Positions 59,254-64,000 of a DNA stretch of 64,000 nt are shown here, piece by piece; the first letter of the stretch is position 1; every line of letters begins with the position of its first letter. The stretch spans positions 308,295 to 372,294 of the forward strand of contig NZ_WHNW01000001.1 in NCBI RefSeq assembly GCF_009362845.1, in the 5' to 3' direction. Made by a program: the position numbers and the translations under genes. This stretch comes from Ostreibacterium oceani. GTDB lineage: Bacteria > Pseudomonadota > Gammaproteobacteria > Cardiobacteriales > Ostreibacteriaceae. The notes below the pieces were generated by a model, which saw nothing but the letters and a program-made list of their open reading frames with translations, was not told where the DNA came from and made no database searches.

Positions 59254-60480
59254 TTGAATAGTCAATCAAATAACAAGTTATCTTTACCCCTTGACGAGCG
59301 GCCAATTAAGCATCGAGTGATGTTGGTGCTAGTTATACTGATGGCGGTTGCTTCATTTTTATTGCCCCTATTGCATTTTTCTCCGAATCGATTTCAAAGC
59401 GGACAAGCAATAAAACTGGTAGACGTTCAGTTACTGGTCTGGTCAATTTGGGCTGCCTATTTGGTTTTACTGTGGCTGTTGGCTGTATTTAAGCCATTTA
59501 GCCTTGTGACTTACCATGCGATGTTAACGTATGGCGTTGCCTTGGTTGGATTATTGGCTTGGCTTTATTTAATGGCAAGTGCTGCGACTCAAGCAAGCAT
59601 TGAGGGTTCGGCAGCCAGTCGCGTCATGATAGGCAGTGCGTTTTGGTGTGTATTGCTATTGCTATGTTTGATAGCGTTAGATGCTTGGTTGCGCATGGCA
59701 GGGCAACGGTTTAAATACAGTTTGAGTATCGTGAGCGCCTGTGTCATCTTTGTTATTGTTGCCATTTGGTTTCATGTAGGGCAATTTGATGATTTATCCA
59801 TTATCAAGGAGTACCACCATCACGAAGACCGGTTTAAGACGGCTTTTGTTAATCATATCGTGTTGGTATTGATTGCATTGGTACCGTTACTGGTTATTGG
59901 GTTGCCGCTTGGTTGGTTGATTTGGCGTTATCCCCGCTTAAATGGGACGGTCTTTGGGGTGTTGAATTTCTTTCAAACAGTGCCGTCAATTGCGTTATTT
60001 GCCTTGTTAATGGTGCCATTGGCGAGCTTGTCGAATCAATTTCCGTGGCTCAAGACGCTCGGTGTCAGTGGTATTGGTGCAGCGCCTGCCATCATTGCTT
60101 TGATTTTATATACGTTGCTGCCTTTGGTCAGGAATACTTACACTGGCTTAGCAGAAGTACCATTGAGTGTAATCCAAGCATCACAAGCAATGGGGATGGG
60201 TCGATGGCAGGTTGCTTGGCACGTGTTAATACCGTTGTCATTACCCGTTATTTTGTCAGGAATTCGTATTGTCATTGTGCAAGCTATTGGGTTAACTGTT
60301 GTCGCAGGTTTGATTGGTGCTGGCGGTTTGGGTGTCTTTGTTTGGGAGGGTTTGGGGCAGTATGCAATAGACTTGGTGTTGCTTGGTGCCATTCCTACCA
60401 TATTACTGGCAATTGTTATTGATTTATTTATGCAATGGCTGATTGCCATTAGTCGTCCAGCGGGAAGCCGTGTAATATGA
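59254..60480 (+). CDS. yehY: Osmoprotectant ABC transporter permease (YehY-like)
   Basis: 408 residues from TTG 59254; no ATG stands upstream of the first helix, and the next possible starts are GTG/ATG at 59317-59320. About nine hydrophobic segments are seen; the typical permease part (about 205-400) has LVRNTYTGLAEVPLSVIQASQAMGMGRWQVAWHVLIPLSLPVI, the EAA loop. The longer N-terminal part is as in YehY (385 residues in E. coli). It overlaps the ATPase gene by four bases. Confidence 0.85.
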   Translation: MNSQSNNKLSLPLDERPIKHRVMLVLVILMAVASFLLPLLHFSPNRFQSGQAIKLVDVQLLVWSIWAAYLVLLWLLAVFKPFSLVTYHAMLTYGVALVGLLAWLYLMASAATQASIEGSAASRVMIGSAFWCVLLLLCLIALDAWLRMAGQRFKYSLSIVSACVIFVIVAIWFHVGQFDDLSIIKEYHHHEDRFKTAFVNHIVLVLIALVPLLVIGLPLGWLIWRYPRLNGTVFGVLNFFQTVPSIALFALLMVPLASLSNQFPWLKTLGVSGIGAAPAIIALILYTLLPLVRNTYTGLAEVPLSVIQASQAMGMGRWQVAWHVLIPLSLPVILSGIRIVIVQAIGLTVVAGLIGAGGLGVFVWEGLGQYAIDLVLLGAIPTILLAIVIDLFMQWLIAISRPAGSRVI

Positions 60481-61520
60481 TTGAATATAGAAATATTAGC
60501 AAGCGTTATGCGGGGCATGATGTGATTGAGTCACTTAGTTTAACGGTACCATCTGGTGAGTTTGTTGTCTTAATCGGTCCGTCGGGATGTGGCAAATCGA
60601 CGTTGTTAAAAATGCTAAATCGATTGGTTACGCCTAGCGACGGGGATATTTTGCTCGGTGGAACACGCCTGAATGAAATGCCGCTGACCAAGCTAAGGCG
60701 GCAAATCGGCTATGTTATCCAGTCAACAGGGCTTTTCCCGCACTGGACAGTCGCTAAAAATATTGCCACAGTGCCGCGGTTATTAGGTTGGTCGCCAGCA
60801 AAAATTGAAGCACGGACTGAACAATTAATGCAACAACTGGATTTATTGCCCAGTAGCTATTATTGGGATAAATATCCGCATGAATTATCAGGTGGACAAG
60901 CGCAGCGTGTTGGCGTGGCGCGGGCGTTGGCTAGCGATCCGGATATTTTGCTGATGGATGAGCCGTTTGGGGCATTGGATCCAATTACGCGAGAAGCCTT
61001 GCAGCGCGAGGTTCGTGATATTCAGCGACAAACAGGAAAAACGGTGATATTTGTTACTCACGATATGGATGAAGCGTTGGCATTAGCAGATAAAATTGCA
61101 ATTATGCAATCGGGGCAGTTGGTGCAATTTGATACACCCGTCGAAATTTTGATTAACCCTGCAAATGCGTTTGTTGAGGCGTTTGTTGGTCAGTCTGATT
61201 TGGGCTTAAAGCTTTTGTCACAACGCCAAGTTGTGCAATATACTCAGCCAGCAAAACAGCGCAGCGATGACGCAGGGCATCACTGGGTAGTGGATGCGCA
61301 AAATCAACCCAAGGCATTGCATGGCGGTAAACTGCGCGATGATAGACGAGAGGTAATTACAGCCGTGGATGCGCAATGGGTAGCCGAGCCTAGCATGACA
61401 ATGAAAGAGGCCCTGTCACGCATGGTTTGGTATCGTGTTGCTGTTCTGCCTGTAGTGGGCGCAGGCGGTGAGCTTATTGGTGAGGTTGCCTTGTCATCGA
61501 TTATGGAGCCACCCAAATAA
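60477..61520 (+). CDS. yehX: Osmoprotectant ABC transporter ATPase (YehX-like)
   Basis: 347 residues. Walker [10 protein letters not shown] near residue 34, Q loop [11 protein letters not shown], signature [15 protein letters not shown], Walker [13 protein letters not shown], and H loop VTHDMDEAL. The C-terminal region (about 285-345) ends [31 protein letters not shown], which looks like a single CBS-type repeat, as in ProV/OpuA-type ATPases that sense ionic strength. It overlaps the upstream permease gene by four bases and the downstream one by one base. Confidence 0.92.
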   Translation: MIEYRNISKRYAGHDVIESLSLTVPSGEFVVLIGPSGCGKSTLLKMLNRLVTPSDGDILLGGTRLNEMPLTKLRRQIGYVIQSTGLFPHWTVAKNIATVPRLLGWSPAKIEARTEQLMQQLDLLPSSYYWDKYPHELSGGQAQRVGVARALASDPDILLMDEPFGALDPITREALQREVRDIQRQTGKTVIFVTHDMDEALALADKIAIMQSGQLVQFDTPVEILINPANAFVEAFVGQSDLGLKLLSQRQVVQYTQPAKQRSDDAGHHWVVDAQNQPKALHGGKLRDDRREVITAVDAQWVAEPSMTMKEALSRMVWYRVAVLPVVGAGGELIGEVALSSIMEPPK

Positions 61521-62308
61521 TGTCGTCAAAAGTAGCATGGTCGTCAGTGCCTTGGTTGTCACGGCTTGTGTCACGGTTTTTGCTGCTATTTGGGCAGTTG
61601 TGGCTTATGGGGTTGATTGGGTTGTTTGTGTGGCTGATGTTTTATATGCCGACATTGGCGCCGTGGTTCGCGCATTGGTTTCCTGATGTGCCTGAACCAA
61701 TTTACCAGCGCGAAAGCTTTGTTCGCTTAACCATGGCGCACTTGTTATTGGTTGCCAGTGCATCAATATTCGCAATTATCGTTGGCATGGGTGCGGGGAT
61801 TGTTGTGACGCGCCCGTGGGGCAAGGATTTTGAGCCGCTGGTCTCTGCATGTAGTGCAATCGGTCAGACGTTTCCGCCTGCTGCCGTATTGGCAATTGCT
61901 GTGCCAGTGGCCGGGTTTGGCTTTTGGCCGGCGTTGATTGCGTTAGTACTGTATGGACTGTTGCCGATTGTAGAAAATACCATTCGTGGGTTAAACTCGA
62001 TTCGCCCGATAGTAATTGAGTCAGCGAGGGCAATGGGGATGGATGGTTGGCAACGCTTGTGGCAAATTGAGTTACCGCTGGCTTGGCCAATTATCATGGC
62101 AGGCATACGTGTGTCGGTGATGATTAATATGGGCACGGCAACGATTGGCTCTACGGTAGGTGCGCTTAGCCTAGGGACGCCGATTATCGCAGGGCTTGTT
62201 AACTATAACATGGCTTTTGTGATACAGGGGACGATTTTGGTGTCACTGATGGCAATTATACTGGATCGACTTTTTGAGCGGCTGACACAGAAAAAGCGTA
62301 GCGCATGA
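61520..62308 (+). CDS. yehW: Osmoprotectant ABC transporter permease (YehW-like)
   Basis: 262 residues, about six transmembrane segments. The permease core has [63 protein letters not shown] (EAA loop), and [12 protein letters not shown]. The ATG overlaps the ATPase stop (TAATG). It is the last gene of the yehZYXW-like set. A minisatellite starts 17 bases after its stop. Confidence 0.9.
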   Translation: MSSKVAWSSVPWLSRLVSRFLLLFGQLWLMGLIGLFVWLMFYMPTLAPWFAHWFPDVPEPIYQRESFVRLTMAHLLLVASASIFAIIVGMGAGIVVTRPWGKDFEPLVSACSAIGQTFPPAAVLAIAVPVAGFGFWPALIALVLYGLLPIVENTIRGLNSIRPIVIESARAMGMDGWQRLWQIELPLAWPIIMAGIRVSVMINMGTATIGSTVGALSLGTPIIAGLVNYNMAFVIQGTILVSLMAIILDRLFERLTQKKRSA

Positions 62309-62324
62309 AAAATTAAGGAAATTT

Positions 62325-62481
62325 GGATGGTTTGGATGGTTTGGATGGTTTGGGATGGTTTGGGATGGTTTGGGATGGTTTGGGATGGTTTGGGATGGTT
62401 TGGGATGGTTTGGGATGGTTTGGGATGGTTTGGGATGGTTTGGGATGGTTTGGGATGGTTTGGGATGGTTTGGGATGGTTT
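62325..62481. repeat. Minisatellite of GGATGGTTT and GGGATGGTTT units
   Basis: Three 9-base units followed by 13 tandem identical 10-base units, spanning 157 bases between yehW and the tmRNA gene. The plus strand contains no C, and the minus strand no G. Open frames found through it on both strands are repeat translations and are not genes. Confidence 0.98.
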
Positions 62482-62494
62482 GATATTGGGGTAA

Positions 62495-62849
62495 TGGTGG
62501 AGGCGGGGGGAGTTGAACCCCCGTCCGCAAATTCTCACCTTAAGGATCTACATGCTTAGATTCGTCTTTAATCTGATTAGCAAACAGTCGACGATCAAAC
62601 AATCTGCTAACGAGCCTATCTTTAGTTTAGTATCAGTCAGGAAGGCACTGACATCAACGGTTCTGTATATATGATTCCTATTTTCGGCCTACAGACAAGC
62701 TGAAGTAGGAACTAGCTGGGTTATTAAGCAGCTAGAGCAAAGTTTTCGTCATTTGCGACTATTTTTTTGACACAATTTTAGCGAGTTAGCATCGTACTCG
62801 GCATGCACCATTAAGCTTCATAATCCACGTCGAAACCAAATGCGCCCCC
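62495..62849 (-). ncRNA. ssrA: Transfer-messenger RNA (tmRNA)
   Basis: 355 bases on the minus strand. The 5' end GGGGGCGCATTTGGTTTCGAC pairs with the 3' end CGCCTCCACCA as a seven-pair acceptor stem with a G3-U wobble, the feature alanyl-tRNA synthetase reads. The T arm (GGGGGTTCAACTCCCCC-type) and encoded CCA are visible. The tag frame at 62756-62724 reads ANDENFALAA, then TAA, so the degradation tag is (A)ANDENFALAA. It rescues stalled ribosomes. The RNA is read toward the minisatellite. Confidence 0.97.
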
Positions 62850-63029
62850 ATTTCTGGGTTAATAAACTTTCAGTGGCTTTGCAATTCACTGTGTTTATAT
62901 CAGACTATCTTAGTCTATTTACTAGATGGGGGCAACCGTTTATTTTTTCAAGTGGGTGCTGTGAGATTGGGTGGGTAGGCCGAGTCATTTAGGTTTAAGC
63001 GAGTTTTTCATTAAACTCAGCAGAGCGTC
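62850..63029. other. Region between ssrA and fdxA
   Basis: 180 bases that must contain the ssrA promoter (minus strand) and the 3' end of fdxA transcripts. No strong promoter hexamers could be fixed. Confidence 0.5.
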
Positions 63030-63353
63030 CTATCTTTCGAGGTATTGAAGTTTGTCTGGTACGCCATCCCACGTTTCGTGGTCAGGTAGTGGGTCTTTTT
63101 TGACCGTAATCACTGGCCACGCTTGTGCGAGTTCGGCATTGAGGTCCATAAAATGAATTTGTTTTTCGGGCAAGTCTTCTTCGGCAAAAATAGCGTCGAC
63201 AGGACATTCGGGCTCGCAAAGTGCGCAGTCAATGCATTCATCTGGGTCGATGACGAGAAAATTAGGGCCTTCATGGAAACAGTCAACTGGGCAGACCTCT
63301 ACACAGTCAGTATGCTTGCAGCGAATACAGTTGTCAGTTACTACGAATGTCAT
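63030..63353 (-). CDS. fdxA: Seven-iron ferredoxin FdxA ([3Fe-4S][4Fe-4S])
   Basis: 107 residues, starting [29 protein letters not shown], then [19 protein letters not shown], which provide the ligands for one 3Fe-4S and one 4Fe-4S cluster as in Azotobacter ferredoxin I. The C-terminal extension with [16 protein letters not shown] is normal for FdxA. It carries electrons in the cytoplasm. It lies near ssrA in the same orientation, with a separate start about 180 bases upstream of ssrA's start. Confidence 0.95.
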   Translation of the reverse strand: MTFVVTDNCIRCKHTDCVEVCPVDCFHEGPNFLVIDPDECIDCALCEPECPVDAIFAEEDLPEKQIHFMDLNAELAQAWPVITVKKDPLPDHETWDGVPDKLQYLER

Positions 63354-63888
63354 AAAAAAACCTTTGCTTGTATATTATATTATTACTGCTTGTTTGATAA
63401 CGTCGATAACGAGGCACTAGGAATAAAGCGCCTATTATCTGTAGATATCAAATCAATAGGGGCTTATTTTACGCATTTAGCCAATAGATTGCCAGTGTTT
63501 TGTCGGTGAATTTGGCGTCAGAGCGCATTAAAATCGCATTAAAATTAATAGCTGCGACAAGGGTATGGTAATGCCTTAGTTGAGTTAAGTGAAATCTCAA
63601 GTAATGAATATGTACAATTAATTAGCCCAGTGAAGGTCGGGCAAGCGTTATGACGGATTGTGGCGTGTAGTGCGTGCTACGGTGGGTTGACAGGCGGGGC
63701 TGGTTGGATTTTGGTCGGGCTTACCTATCTATCAAGGGGGGAGGCGGAAAGTACAACTTTGCCGCAAAATACAGCCTAAAATGAACAAGGGCGCAATGAG
63801 GGGCATTTTATTTGAAAATAAAATCGCTTTAATAATAATGAAGTATGAATTAATCCGCTATTTTCTGCAAAAACTTATCAAAAAGTAT
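63354..63888. other. Intergenic region upstream of the rRNA promoter
   Basis: 535 bases without a supported gene. It holds the fdxA promoter at its left side and AT-rich DNA upstream of the rRNA-type promoter at its right. I see no tRNA or sRNA. Confidence 0.55.
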
Positions 63889-63916
63889 TTGACGGGTGTT
63901 TGCTGGGGTGTATAAT
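63889..63916 (+). promoter_or_regulatory. Strong rRNA-operon promoter
   Basis: TTGACG and TATAAT with 16 bases between, an A/T-rich UP-like stretch upstream, and a GC-rich discriminator after. With the boxA-like leader this looks like an rRNA operon P1. Confidence 0.75.
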
Positions 63917-63939
63917 ACGCATCCTCGCCTTTTGGGGCA

Positions 63940-63950
63940 GATCTTTAACA
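63940..63950 (+). promoter_or_regulatory. boxA-like antitermination element of an rRNA leader
   Basis: GATCTTTAACA closely resembles the rrn boxA TGCTCTTTAACA. It is followed by a leader segment ending AATTTGTGCGAG, as upstream of 16S genes in gammaproteobacteria. The 16S gene is predicted just beyond the window end. Confidence 0.7.
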
Positions 63951-64000
63951 GATGGTAGACAAAATAATTTGTGCGAGTATTTTACTTGTCAATTCAAAAA

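Noticed and set aside
62325..62481. Possible CRISPR array
   Set aside because: The units are directly adjacent without spacers.
62203..62559. Open frames on both strands through the minisatellite
   Set aside because: They are translations of a 9-10 bp repeat, overlap tmRNA and yehW, and have no ribosome binding site or family likeness.
63123..63509. 128-codon plus-strand frame overlapping fdxA
   Set aside because: Antisense to a well-supported ferredoxin gene.

Overview
The window is chromosomal DNA of a gammaproteobacterium of moderate to low GC. Three things point there: the order pyrG-kdsA-eno-ftsB, a Pil-Chp type chemosensory kinase, and AcrAB-OprM, LolA, RoxA, YcgN and YehZYXW type genes. 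The mix of twitching-type chemotaxis genes and IPTL-CTERM proteins would fit a lineage near Cardiobacteriales or a marine relative. That placement is a guess and cannot be settled from this sequence.

Layout. 1-11.2 kb is housekeeping: the 3' part of a ChpA/PilL hybrid kinase and a CheW-like partner, accA, tilS, pyrG, kdsA, eno, ftsB. 11.2-17.3 kb is a complete tripartite RND efflux operon. 17.4-24.4 kb holds a CYTH protein, moaE/moaD, groS-groL with a sigma-32-like promoter, serS with a coupled HIRAN-domain gene, and an orphan tungstate-binding protein (tupA). 24.5-28.6 kb has ycgN and two paralogous secreted repeat proteins carrying IPTL-CTERM sorting tails. 29.0-33.8 kb has lolA, rarA, an EF-hand/TPR secreted protein, phhB and a Cds1-type PLP enzyme. 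34.0-38.0 kb is the phosphate module: a PHO box, phoU, a phosphopantetheinyl transferase on the opposite strand, then phoB-phoR. 38.0-45.8 kb has azlCD, a LysE exporter divergent from a MocR regulator, a TauE/SafE transporter, roxA, an L,D-transpeptidase and hemB.

45.8-49.9 kb is the accessory region. It is AT-rich and holds a tandem array of a duplicated two-gene cassette of unknown small membrane proteins, with intact, truncated and frameshifted copies and one strongly diverged pair. A deleted IS3-family remnant caps the array. Beside it is a secreted protein whose apparent C-terminal sorting tail is cut off by an in-frame stop codon. I consider the cassette array and the sorting-tail proteins the least explained parts of the window.

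50.0-62.3 kb holds a DUF533 protein, a PolB-like exonuclease, a bestrophin, a polyamine-type ABC importer and, divergent from it, a YehZYXW-type osmoprotectant importer. A G-free/C-rich minisatellite (read on the minus strand) follows, then tmRNA (ssrA), fdxA and, at the right edge, a strong promoter and boxA-like leader that look like the start of an rRNA operon whose 16S gene lies just outside.

Short direct tandem repeats of 9-15 bp recur throughout, both between genes and inside the 5' ends of genes (tupA, rarA, the leader of hemB, upstream of phoU, phoB and osmF). They are a distinctive property of this genome.
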